A stretch of 16,124 bases of DNA from DASZZV01 sp035544835 (GTDB taxonomy: Bacteria; Acidobacteriota; Thermoanaerobaculia; Gp7-AA8): NCBI GenBank assembly GCA_035544835.1, contig DASZZV010000427.1:1-16124 (forward strand), given 5' to 3'. The notes below the pieces were generated by a model that worked only from the letters and a program-made list of their open reading frames with translations, did not search any database and was not told where the DNA came from. A program made the position numbers and the translations under genes. Position 1 is the first letter of the stretch; every line of letters begins with the position of its first letter. Below are positions 6,100-13,145 of this stretch, in pieces.

Positions 6100-6957
6100 A
6101 TGACTCCACCAAGAACCCCGATCGTCACTTCTCGGATCGACCTGCTGAAGAGCATAGGAATCTTCCAGTCCCTTCATGAGGAAGATCTCGCTTCCCTCGT
6201 CTCTCACTTGACGGCGAGCGTCGCGGTGACAAACGAGAAGATCTTTTCCGAGGGGGAGCCGGGCGATGCGCTCTTCATTATCGAGGAGGGTGCGGTCGAG
6301 ATTTCCCGCGGCGAGGGGCGCAAGCGAGTAGAGCTGGCCTCCCTCTTTGGCGGCCAGTATTTCGGGGAGCTATCGCTTTTCGACCGCGCTCCCCGCTCGG
6401 CGACGGCGACGGCCAGCCGGGAGACTCGATTGCTGTCGCTTCAGAGACAGGAGCTGGTCGGATTTCTGAGTAAGGATCCCGCCGCGGCGCTGCCGATCAT
6501 GGCAGAGATGAGCCGGCGTCTCCGGCAAACCAATGAGCTCATGGCATTGCAGGTCGCGCGCAACGTAAATGAAGAGGAAGAGGATCGCCTCACGCTGGGC
6601 CAGAGGGTTGCGGACCGCGTAGCGATGTTCGGAGGTTCGTGGTTCTTCATTTTTCTATTCAGCGGATTGATGGCTGTGTGGGTCGCAATCAACATGGTCA
6701 GGCTGACTGGCTTCGATCCCTATCCATTCATTCTCCTGAGTCTGGTTCTCAACTCAGTTGGTGCCCTGCAGGCTCCCATCATCATGATGAGCCAGAACAG
6801 GCAGTCGTCGAAGGACAAACTCCTCGCCGAGAATGACTACCGAGTGAATCTGAACAGTGAGCGTCAGATCGAGGCGATTTTGAAAATCCAGGCGGAGATT
6901 CTGGCGCGCCTTTCCCAGATCGAGAAAAACAGGACATCATCTGCGACACCGTTGTAA
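6100..6957 (+). CDS. Cyclic-nucleotide-binding domain fused to DUF1003 membrane domain
   Basis: AGAGGAG (6087-6093) lies six bases before ATG 6100. The 285-residue protein begins with a cNMP-binding beta-roll (about 15-135) containing FSEGEPGDALFIIEEGAVEI and the phosphate-binding cassette FGELSLFDRAPRSATATA (88-105). The residues expected to hold the nucleotide ribose and phosphate, E90 and R99, are both present. The DUF1003 part follows: two membrane helices (about 181-200 and 208-231) joined by RLTGFDPYPF, then APIIMMSQNRQ and a cytoplasmic coiled-coil-like tail with NLNSERQIEAILKIQAEIL. It is probably an inner-membrane protein gated by cAMP or a related nucleotide; the output is unknown. 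It has no DNA-binding domain, so it is not a CRP regulator. It converges with the toxin gene to its right. Confidence 0.88.
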   Translation: MTPPRTPIVTSRIDLLKSIGIFQSLHEEDLASLVSHLTASVAVTNEKIFSEGEPGDALFIIEEGAVEISRGEGRKRVELASLFGGQYFGELSLFDRAPRSATATASRETRLLSLQRQELVGFLSKDPAAALPIMAEMSRRLRQTNELMALQVARNVNEEEEDRLTLGQRVADRVAMFGGSWFFIFLFSGLMAVWVAINMVRLTGFDPYPFILLSLVLNSVGALQAPIIMMSQNRQSSKDKLLAENDYRVNLNSERQIEAILKIQAEILARLSQIEKNRTSSATPL

Positions 6958-7031
6958 ACCCCGCTCGAGCAGGCAAGACCTTCCCTCGGGAGTTGTTTGG
7001 CTGGACCGCGCGAAGAGGGTGATGTCGGTTC

Positions 7032-7448
7032 CTACTTTCGCGCGTCAAATCGCCGAAGCGGGCTTCTCCATCGCAGAAGGCGATCGTCCGCCGTGTACAG
7101 TATCGCTTCATGCAGCATCGCCGTGGCCACGATGGCCCGGTCCGCCGGATCGCCGTGAAGCCTGGGCAACTCGACGGCGGCGATGGCAATGTCGCCACGG
7201 AAGGGAATCTCCACGATGCCCAGCTTCAGCACGTTCGAACGCCAAACGGAGACTTTATCGTTCAAGGTGATCCTGCGTTTGGACGCCAGCATAGCGACTT
7301 CCCAGAAGGAAACCGCCGACACGCAGACCTGGTCTGTGGCGAAAGCACGATCGATTGATTCCTTTGAGCTGCGGCCAAGCGACGAATTCGTGGAGATGAG
7401 CCAGATGAGCGCGTGGGTGTCCAGCAGGATCAGCGGTTCGCCTCCCAC
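7032..7448 (-). CDS. PIN-domain toxin (VapC-type) paired with Phd/YefM antitoxin
   Basis: The 138-residue product contains LILLDTHALIWLIS (D10), VSAVSFWEVAMLASKRRI (E50), GDPADRAIVATA (D103) and LYTADDRLL (D121/D122). These give the full acidic set of a PIN ribonuclease of the subgroup with a DTHALIW start and DP-DR motif. This subgroup is usually paired with Phd/YefM-like antitoxins, as here. ATG 7448 overlaps the antitoxin end by 19 bases; a start codon closer to the antitoxin stop (CTG just before LILLD) is possible but less likely. The toxin should cut RNA when free of the antitoxin. It ends 74 bases from the convergent cNMP-binding gene, and I see no clear terminator between them. Confidence 0.88.
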   Translation of the reverse strand: MGGEPLILLDTHALIWLISTNSSLGRSSKESIDRAFATDQVCVSAVSFWEVAMLASKRRITLNDKVSVWRSNVLKLGIVEIPFRGDIAIAAVELPRLHGDPADRAIVATAMLHEAILYTADDRLLRWRSPLRRFDARK

Positions 7449-7666
7449 TCCACATCAATCGGCGAAATGATGTCGCCGAGAATCCTGACGCTTCCGCGCA
7501 GCGCTCCATAGAGCGACTTCGGTCGGTCCTGAACGGGCACGAGCTTGCTGACCGGCCGGCCGTTCTTGGTGATGATCACCTCTTCGCCGGTCTGCTCCAC
7601 CTCGTCCATGATTTTCAGACAGCGCGCTTTGAATTCCGATGCTTTGATGACTCGTTGCTTGACCAT
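7430..7666 (-). CDS. Phd/YefM-type antitoxin
   Basis: I choose ATG 7666 (plus 7664-7666) because MVKQRVIKASEFKARCLKIM is exactly where family members begin. Two more in-frame ATGs (7672 and 7678) lie just upstream. The 78-residue product has the typical VIKASEFKARCLKIMDEVEQTGEEVIITKNGRPVSKLVP fold for dimerisation and DNA binding, and a C-terminal arm with the motif PIDVEWEANR to neutralise the toxin. It overlaps the toxin gene. None of the three ATGs has a good Shine-Dalgarno. All three lie in a 20-bp palindrome that is a likely autoregulatory operator (listed separately). Confidence 0.88.
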   Translation of the reverse strand: MVKQRVIKASEFKARCLKIMDEVEQTGEEVIITKNGRPVSKLVPVQDRPKSLYGALRGSVRILGDIISPIDVEWEANR

Positions 7667-7681
7667 GGTCATGACCATGGT
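7662..7681. promoter_or_regulatory. 20-bp perfect palindrome over the antitoxin start codons (probable operator)
   Basis: ACCATGGTCATGACCATGGT is its own reverse complement. It contains the three in-frame start ATGs of the antitoxin on the minus strand. Phd/YefM proteins repress their own operon by binding palindromes near the promoter. A binding site here would cover both the transcription start region and the initiation codons. The same symmetry could also fold in the mRNA and limit translation. The symmetry is seen directly; function is inferred. Confidence 0.5.
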
Positions 7682-7730
7682 AACACAAGGTCTGGTACGA
7701 GTTGGATTCAGGTGACCCAGTCTCCGCTTT

Positions 7731-7758
7731 TTGTTCTTCACAGGGCTGCACGTACAAT
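7731..7758 (+). promoter_or_regulatory. Candidate promoter of the TonB-dependent receptor gene
   Basis: TTGTTC (7731-7736) and TACAAT (7753-7758) are separated by 16 bases in the spacer between the divergent antitoxin and receptor genes. The start would be near 7765, with a leader of about 55 bases. I see no Fur box, so iron control cannot be claimed from this sequence. Confidence 0.35.
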
Positions 7759-7819
7759 CATTCCTTCGATCCAAACTGCAAGTGATGTGACCGAGGGATT
7801 CGCGGCGCAGGGATAGGCG

Positions 7820-10375
7820 ATGAGAAGTCCATTGACGCAGGTTGTGGCAATCCTCTCGATCCTGGGCGCGGCTCCGGCCTATTCCTCCGGTCCCTGCCCC
7901 GAGCCGGACCCGGGCCGGCAGGAGCCCGAGCGCCCCGTCGCCGCCACCAGCGAGATGGACAAGAAGCTCTCTGATATGAGCATCGACGAGTTGATGGCGA
8001 TTCCCGTCACCGGCTCACGCGTCGAAGGTCGCACCGCGACGGAAACCACCGCTCCGGTCGACATCATCGACAACGCCGCAATTCGCAGCACCGGCACGAC
8101 CGAGACAGGGAAGATCCTTCAGCTCCTCGCTCCATCCTTCAACTTTTCCACCACCACGGTCAGCGACGGTACCGACATCATCCGGCCAGCCACTCTTCGC
8201 TCCCTGGGGCCTGATCAGCTGCTCGTGCTCGTCAACGGGAAACGCCGACATCAGCAAGCGCTTCTGAACGTGCAGCAGTCCATCGGACGGGGATCGGCCG
8301 GTTATGACCTCGACGCAATTCCATCCTCGGCCATCGATCACATCGAAGTGCTGCGCGACGGTGCCGCCGCGCAGTACGGCTCGGATGCCATCGCCGGGGT
8401 GATCAACATCATTCTGAAGGGCCAGACCGGAGGGACCGACGTCGACGTCTCCAGCGGGAAGTACTACGCGGGTGATGGCGCAACGTACGACGGCAGCTTC
8501 AACAGCGGCTTCAGGCTCGGCCAGAAAGGGCTTCTCGACGTCACCGTTGAGTATCGGGATCGCGGCGAGACCAACCGCGCCGGCGCTGATTCCCTTCGTG
8601 TCGACCCGCCGCGCGTGACGCAGCGCATCGGCGATCCCATTGCAAGGGATGCGGCGCTCTGGCTCAACGGCGAAGTGCCGGCCGGCAACGGACACTTCTA
8701 CTTTTTTGGGGGCTACTCCGATCGCAGGGGCAACGCCTCCGGCTTCTATCGCAGCCCGGCTGACGGGCGCACCGTTCCAGCGATCTATCCAACCGGATTC
8801 CTGCCGACGATCCTGACCCGACCAACCGACGAATCGCTGGCCGGCGGGTACAAGGGGAAGCGGGCCGACTGGAACTACGACCTGGGGGTGAACTGGGGCA
8901 CTAACCGCTTCAAATTTCGCGAAGAGAACACAGTCAACGTCAGCTATTGGTATGAGCCCGTCGATCCGGCCAAACCAGCCGGAGCGCGCTTCATGCAGTC
9001 CCCGACGGCAGCCAATACCGGAACCCTGCGCAATCGTCAGGAGAGCGTCACTTTCGACGCCAACCGCAAAGTTCACTGGGGCGCAAACAAAGGAGTGCTG
9101 AACGTGGCGACGGGCCTCGAGTGGCGTCGCGAGACCTACCAGATCACGGCAGGCGATCCGGTGTCCTATCAGTACGGACGGACCGACAACCGCAGCATTC
9201 CGATCTTCAATCAGAACGGGAGCATCGCCCAGCCCGGCACGCAGGGCTTTCCCGGATGGTCACCACGCGAGGCGGGGAAGGGCGACCGGACCAACACCGC
9301 CTTCTACGTCGATCTCGACTCGCAGCTCACCAAACGCTTCCTCGGTGGCGCGGCGTTGCGTGCCGAGCACTACTCAGATTTTGGCAGCACCGTGATCGGC
9401 AAGCTATCCGGCCGCATGAACTTCAGCGACCATAACTCGATCCGTGCCACCGTCTCCACCGGATTTCGCGCCCCCGGCGTACAGCAGACCTTCTACAGCC
9501 AGCGCTCGACAAACCTCAATTCCGCCGGCGTTCTGACCGACACATTGATCGCCCGGCAGAACGCCGAGGTCACACGCGCATTCGGCATCCCGCCACTCAA
9601 GGAGGAGACCTCGCGCAACTACTCGATCGGCTGGGTGGCCAGGCCTAGCCAGAGCTTCCGTCTCACCGTGGACGGATACCGGATCGACATCGCGAACAGG
9701 ATCGTCTTCTCGAGCAACATCGGGCCCGAAGATTCAACCTCCTGCGGAACACCCTTCGACGCCGCGCGCTGCCCGATCCGGGCAATCCTCGACCCGTTGG
9801 CGGTCGGACAGGTGCTCTTCTTCACAAACGCCATCGATACGCGGACCCAGGGACTCGATCTTGTCGCCGACTACGATCACCGCCTCGGCGAATCCGGACA
9901 GATGACGCTCAAGGCAGCACTCGACTTCAACAGGACAAAGGTGACCGCCCGCGCCTCGTCGTCGAAGATTCTTCCGGCCAGCGTGCTCTTCGACGATTCG
10001 CAGGTGACTCTCATCGAGGAAGGGCAGCCGCGCCGACGCATCGCCATCGAGCCCGCGGTGACGAGCGGCCAATGGCGCGGCAACGTTCGCTTCAACTACT
10101 TCGGCAAGGTAGCCGGGGAGGGATTCACCCCCGGCTTGAAGCAGAGCTGGGGCGGCAAGTGGCTCACCGATCTCTCTGTGGCCTACAGCCTCGGTAACGA
10201 TCTCACCCTGACGGTGGGAGCACTGAACATCTTCAATGTCTATCCCGATCACTGGGATCCGCAGAAGGGCTCCCCATTCCCGCAGCTCGGCTTCACCTAC
10301 GGCTGGGAAACTCTCCCCTTCGGGATCAACGGCGGTTACTACTACGCCAGGATGAGCTACCGGTTCAAGGGCTAG
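7820..10375 (+). CDS. TonB-dependent outer-membrane receptor
   Basis: AGGGA (7809-7813) precedes ATG 7820 by six bases. The 851-residue product starts with a signal peptide (MRSPLTQVVAILSILGAAPA, cut near residue 20-24) and a short Pro/Glu-rich stretch. Next comes a conserved segment MSIDELMAIPVTGSR (53-67), then the plug domain (about 75-205) with LLVLVNGKRRHQQALLN and VLRDGAAAQYGSDAIAGVIN (177-196). The rest is a 22-strand-type barrel ending in an aromatic strand (YYYARMSYRF). Such receptors pull large or scarce ligands through the outer membrane using TonB/ExbB energy. The ligand is not evident: no SusD partner, siderophore or cobalamin genes are nearby. It lacks the N-terminal carboxypeptidase-regulatory-like domain of the Oar-type receptors common in Acidobacteriota. 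Confidence 0.93.
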   Translation: MRSPLTQVVAILSILGAAPAYSSGPCPEPDPGRQEPERPVAATSEMDKKLSDMSIDELMAIPVTGSRVEGRTATETTAPVDIIDNAAIRSTGTTETGKILQLLAPSFNFSTTTVSDGTDIIRPATLRSLGPDQLLVLVNGKRRHQQALLNVQQSIGRGSAGYDLDAIPSSAIDHIEVLRDGAAAQYGSDAIAGVINIILKGQTGGTDVDVSSGKYYAGDGATYDGSFNSGFRLGQKGLLDVTVEYRDRGETNRAGADSLRVDPPRVTQRIGDPIARDAALWLNGEVPAGNGHFYFFGGYSDRRGNASGFYRSPADGRTVPAIYPTGFLPTILTRPTDESLAGGYKGKRADWNYDLGVNWGTNRFKFREENTVNVSYWYEPVDPAKPAGARFMQSPTAANTGTLRNRQESVTFDANRKVHWGANKGVLNVATGLEWRRETYQITAGDPVSYQYGRTDNRSIPIFNQNGSIAQPGTQGFPGWSPREAGKGDRTNTAFYVDLDSQLTKRFLGGAALRAEHYSDFGSTVIGKLSGRMNFSDHNSIRATVSTGFRAPGVQQTFYSQRSTNLNSAGVLTDTLIARQNAEVTRAFGIPPLKEETSRNYSIGWVARPSQSFRLTVDGYRIDIANRIVFSSNIGPEDSTSCGTPFDAARCPIRAILDPLAVGQVLFFTNAIDTRTQGLDLVADYDHRLGESGQMTLKAALDFNRTKVTARASSSKILPASVLFDDSQVTLIEEGQPRRRIAIEPAVTSGQWRGNVRFNYFGKVAGEGFTPGLKQSWGGKWLTDLSVAYSLGNDLTLTVGALNIFNVYPDHWDPQKGSPFPQLGFTYGWETLPFGINGGYYYARMSYRFKG

Positions 10376-10446
10376 TTAGTAGTTAGCGGTGCGCCGCGAC
10401 GAGGAGCGAAGCTTGGGTTGCCTTGATCGGCAAAGTTTATCACCCT

Positions 10447-10487
10447 CGCGCACCCTTTAAAGACAACCGATCGGCGCCTCAGCGGCG
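10447..10487 (+). repeat. 41-bp direct repeat, copy 1
   Basis: This copy is identical over 41 bases to 13105-13145. It opens CGCGCACCCTTTAAAGACAA and ends GCCTCAGCGGCG. The match continues for seven more bases with two mismatches (to 10494). About 35 bases upstream is GAGCGAAGC (10404-10412), also found about 40 bases upstream of copy 2. The full unit may therefore be near 90 bases with a diverged left half. It lies between the TonB receptor and the gene at 10584. In this copy CGGCGC (10472-10477) and GCGCCG (10489-10494) could also form a stem. Confidence 0.9.
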
Positions 10488-10583
10488 TGCGCCGTCATTC
10501 GCTAGAAGGAGGACATGCCGCCCGCGGCGCTGGAGAAATCGTCGCATTTGAGGGATGATGAAAAGGCGACTCAGGAGGCTTCC

Positions 10584-11210
10584 ATGTTGCCCGAGACTTC
10601 TTCGTTGAGCGTTGGTCCCGGATCGGTAGTTGCTCCCCCGGTTCTCATCACCGTCAAAGCCACTCCCTTCCGCGCGATGCGCAAGTTCATGGAGAGTGAG
10701 CTGACGCCGCCGCAACGTGAATCGGTCCTCGCTCAGCTTTCGAGTGAGTTCCCCGAGTACGCGGCCCGAATGCGTGGCGGCACGATCATGGCGTCGGACC
10801 GTCTGCCGCTCGTGATGGTCAACCGGTTGACGGAATTGCTAGCCAAAACAGTCGGTCAGCCGCTCGAGGAGTTCGCGAAACGCGCTGGCGCATTGGGCGC
10901 AGAGGAGGCTGTCAACACCGTTCTGAAGATCATGATCTCCTTCTTCTCGCCGCAAAGGATGCTGGACAAGACTCCGACCATCTGGAAGACGCTTTACTCA
11001 CATGGGGATCTGCTGGTCGAGCATACCGATACCACCGCTACGGTTGAGCTCAAGAACCTTCCCACGCAAAGCATCGCCGGATGCGGCCGCATCACCGGCT
11101 GGTTCGAATGGCTGGCGATGAAAACCGGGGCGAAAGATGTGAATGTGAACCACCTCGAATGCCGCGCCAGGGGTGGTACTCGCTGCATCTGGAAACTGGT
11201 CTGGCGGTGA
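10584..11210 (+). CDS. V4R/DUF2378-like sensory or ligand-binding domain protein
   Basis: Two starts compete. ATG 10515 has a strong AGGAGG only two bases away, which is too close. ATG 10584 has AGGAGG (10573-10578) at the ideal five bases, so I choose it, giving 208 residues. The protein is a single soluble alpha/beta domain ending ITGWFEWLAMKTGAKDVNV followed by HLECRARGGTRCIWKLVW. That H..C..RG...C.W..W ending is typical of V4R and heme-NO-binding-like (TIGR02265/DUF2378) small-molecule sensor domains. No DNA-binding or kinase domain is present. Whether it binds heme, a hydrocarbon or a metal cannot be told. Its stop overlaps a possible GTG start (11207) of the next gene. Family placement is moderate. 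Confidence 0.6.
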   Translation: MLPETSSLSVGPGSVVAPPVLITVKATPFRAMRKFMESELTPPQRESVLAQLSSEFPEYAARMRGGTIMASDRLPLVMVNRLTELLAKTVGQPLEEFAKRAGALGAEEAVNTVLKIMISFFSPQRMLDKTPTIWKTLYSHGDLLVEHTDTTATVELKNLPTQSIAGCGRITGWFEWLAMKTGAKDVNVNHLECRARGGTRCIWKLVWR

Positions 11211-13003
11211 GCGCGGTTACGGGACGGTACGCTCGGCGCTCAATTCGGACGCTTCGGTCCGGCAGTCTCAGAGAAATCGACGCCCGGGATGGACCTCGGT
11301 CGGCATGCAAGGCCGTCGCTGCAGATCAAGCAAGCGGGAGAGGCCAGGCCCCCCAAAAACCGCTATGCCATTTCCTCCCGCTTCTCGCAATCGCTCTGTG
11401 GTCCGCTGTTTTCGCCCAGGAGAACGAGGCCTACGGTTGGGGCCCGAGCATGCCCGTCGGCGACGGCGCGCCGCCCGCCGCCGAGTGGGTGATCGCGCTC
11501 GATCCTTCGCAAGTCACGGGCGCGCTCAACCCGGCCCTGCTCGGCCAGTACGACCTCTCGGGTGCGTTGTTCCACTACGACCAGCGGGCGCAGCTACCGC
11601 CGCTGATGAAGGCGGCCGGCATGACCGAGTGGCGCGTCGGCGTCGGCCGGTGGGAGTTCGCGACGCAGCTCCTGCCCACGCTCACCGACGGCACACCCTG
11701 CAACCTGTCAGGGTACCCGCCACAGGCCCTCGCGCCCCCCAACACGACCGACCTCGACCTCATCGGCGCGCGCGATTGGTTCACCTATACCGACGGCGCG
11801 CCCGTCACGATGAGCATGACCGCCGATGACAGCCGCTACAGGCTCGACTACGTGCGCTCGGTCCTCGACGTGGCGGCGGCGTTCGGCGCCGAGCCCTTCC
11901 TCGACATCGACCACATGCCGCGCGCACTCGCAGCCAAACAGACGCCCTCGCGCACCAACGCCATGCAGATGGACGCGTGCGGCATCAGCTGGACCAACAA
12001 CGTCTCGAACCAGCGCCCCGCCGATATGTCCGTATTCGCCGCCGCCGTCGTCGGCCTGGTGAAACGCGTGGTCGAGGGCTCGGACGGCCAGCCAGGGCGG
12101 CCGGTGCGCTACTGGGAGTTCTGGAACGAGCCGGACGGCGGCTATGCGTGGGCCCCGACTCAGACCGGAGATTTCAACAGCTACCTCCAGACCGCGGTGA
12201 CGACGCTCAGGGCGCTCGACGCCTACCGCAAACAGACGGCGAACGCCGACGGCAAGGCCATCCGCATCGGTTTCGGTAGCTTCGCGAACCCGGAGATCGC
12301 GGCGTTGGTGCTGTCGATGATCGACGCGCCGTTCGACTTCTTTTCCTTCCATTCGGAGGGCCACGACGATCCGCTGCTGACCCTGGCGGATATCGAGACC
12401 GTCGTCGCGGCGAGGCAGGCGTCGGCGAGCCACAAGGGCGTCGAGCTGGCGCTCTCCGAGTGGACCCAGTCGCTCGGCAAATCCACGCTCGACCCGAACA
12501 GCATGGACGTCGCGCTGCATCACGCGACCGTGATCACGCTCGGCGCCGCGGCGGGCCTCACGCGCGCGCACCACGCGATCTTCTGGGACTTCTACGGCCC
12601 CGGCTTCCCGGGGCTCGCGATCCTCAACCACGACTTCAGCCCCAAGCCGGCCTACTACGCGTACACCCTGCTCGCACAGGTGATCGGAAACGGCTCGTCG
12701 CGGCTCGCGCCGGCGGGGAACGCTGACGGGAAGCTCGACGGCGGCATGGGCGCGGTGCTGGCGTCGAAGGACGCGGGCGGCACAGTGCGCGTGCTGCTCG
12801 TCAACCGCAACGCCACCGCGCGCACCGCGCGCATCGATCTCCCGACGGGCAGCGCGACGCCGTCGAGCGTGCGCGCATTCAGCGATCCGAAGCAGCAGCC
12901 GAGCGCCGTCGCGCCGTCGACGGTGATCCAGGTGCCAGCGCGATCGATCGTGCTGGTCGAGCTGGATCAGCCGCACACTCGGCGGCATGCGGCGCGGAGA
13001 TGA
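11207..13003 (+). CDS. Secreted clan GH-A glycoside hydrolase, GH39-like; start uncertain
   Basis: The catalytic domain has VRYWEFWNEPDGGYAW with the acid/base Glu at 12128-12130, and VELALSEWTQSLG with the probable nucleophile Glu at 12458-12460. These are 110 residues apart, as in GH39 beta-xylosidase-type enzymes. FGAEPFLDIDHMPRAL and FDFFSFHSEGHDD fit other barrel strands, and a C-terminal beta domain follows (about 12700-12980). The start is unclear. GTG 11207 overlaps the upstream stop (GTGA) but leaves about 55 poorly coding residues before a signal-peptide core (FLPLLAIALWSAVFAQ). The natural ATG at 11365 is one base out of frame, and the first in-frame ATG (11450) loses the signal. 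GC content at third positions looks higher than in neighbouring genes. The substrate, probably a plant or microbial polysaccharide, is inferred. Confidence 0.75.
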   Translation: MSAVTGRYARRSIRTLRSGSLREIDARDGPRSACKAVAADQASGRGQAPQKPLCHFLPLLAIALWSAVFAQENEAYGWGPSMPVGDGAPPAAEWVIALDPSQVTGALNPALLGQYDLSGALFHYDQRAQLPPLMKAAGMTEWRVGVGRWEFATQLLPTLTDGTPCNLSGYPPQALAPPNTTDLDLIGARDWFTYTDGAPVTMSMTADDSRYRLDYVRSVLDVAAAFGAEPFLDIDHMPRALAAKQTPSRTNAMQMDACGISWTNNVSNQRPADMSVFAAAVVGLVKRVVEGSDGQPGRPVRYWEFWNEPDGGYAWAPTQTGDFNSYLQTAVTTLRALDAYRKQTANADGKAIRIGFGSFANPEIAALVLSMIDAPFDFFSFHSEGHDDPLLTLADIETVVAARQASASHKGVELALSEWTQSLGKSTLDPNSMDVALHHATVITLGAAAGLTRAHHAIFWDFYGPGFPGLAILNHDFSPKPAYYAYTLLAQVIGNGSSRLAPAGNADGKLDGGMGAVLASKDAGGTVRVLLVNRNATARTARIDLPTGSATPSSVRAFSDPKQQPSAVAPSTVIQVPARSIVLVELDQPHTRRHAARR

Positions 13004-13104
13004 AGCCTGTTGAAATACTGGGCGTACCTGCCACTGAGCCAGTGCATGCCTTGCGAGAGCGAAGCATGAAAGCAACGAGGGTCGGACCTCTTCTTGTTTC
13101 TCAG
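13004..13104. other. Short spacer between glycoside hydrolase and second repeat
   Basis: A plus-strand frame from ATG 13000 overlaps the hydrolase stop (ATGA) and runs 57 codons through the repeat (MKPVEILGVPATEPVHALRE...). It has no ribosome site or recognisable domain and is probably chance. The segment GAGCGAAGC (13057-13065) matches one before repeat copy 1. Confidence 0.3.
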
Positions 13105-13145
13105 CGCGCACCCTTTAAAGACAACCGATCGGCGCCTCAGCGGCG
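13105..13145 (+). repeat. 41-bp direct repeat, copy 2
   Basis: This copy is identical to 10447-10487 and in the same orientation, 2658 bases away. Its last nine bases (13137-13145) are the final two codons and stop of the leftward propeller gene (reading ARR-stop with the adjoining codon). The rest lies just downstream of that gene. It may act in 3'-end formation there, but it lacks a clean stem followed by a T-run. The copies bracket the sensor and glycoside hydrolase genes. Confidence 0.9.

Noticed and set aside
8015..9076. 353-codon minus-strand frame inside the TonB receptor gene
   Set aside because: Antisense shadow of a GC-rich receptor gene with an intact plug and barrel.
11708..13111. 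467-codon minus-strand frame opposite the glycoside hydrolase
   Set aside because: It is Arg/Ala/Val-rich, as expected opposite a very GC-rich gene, with no recognisable domain; the plus strand has intact catalytic motifs.
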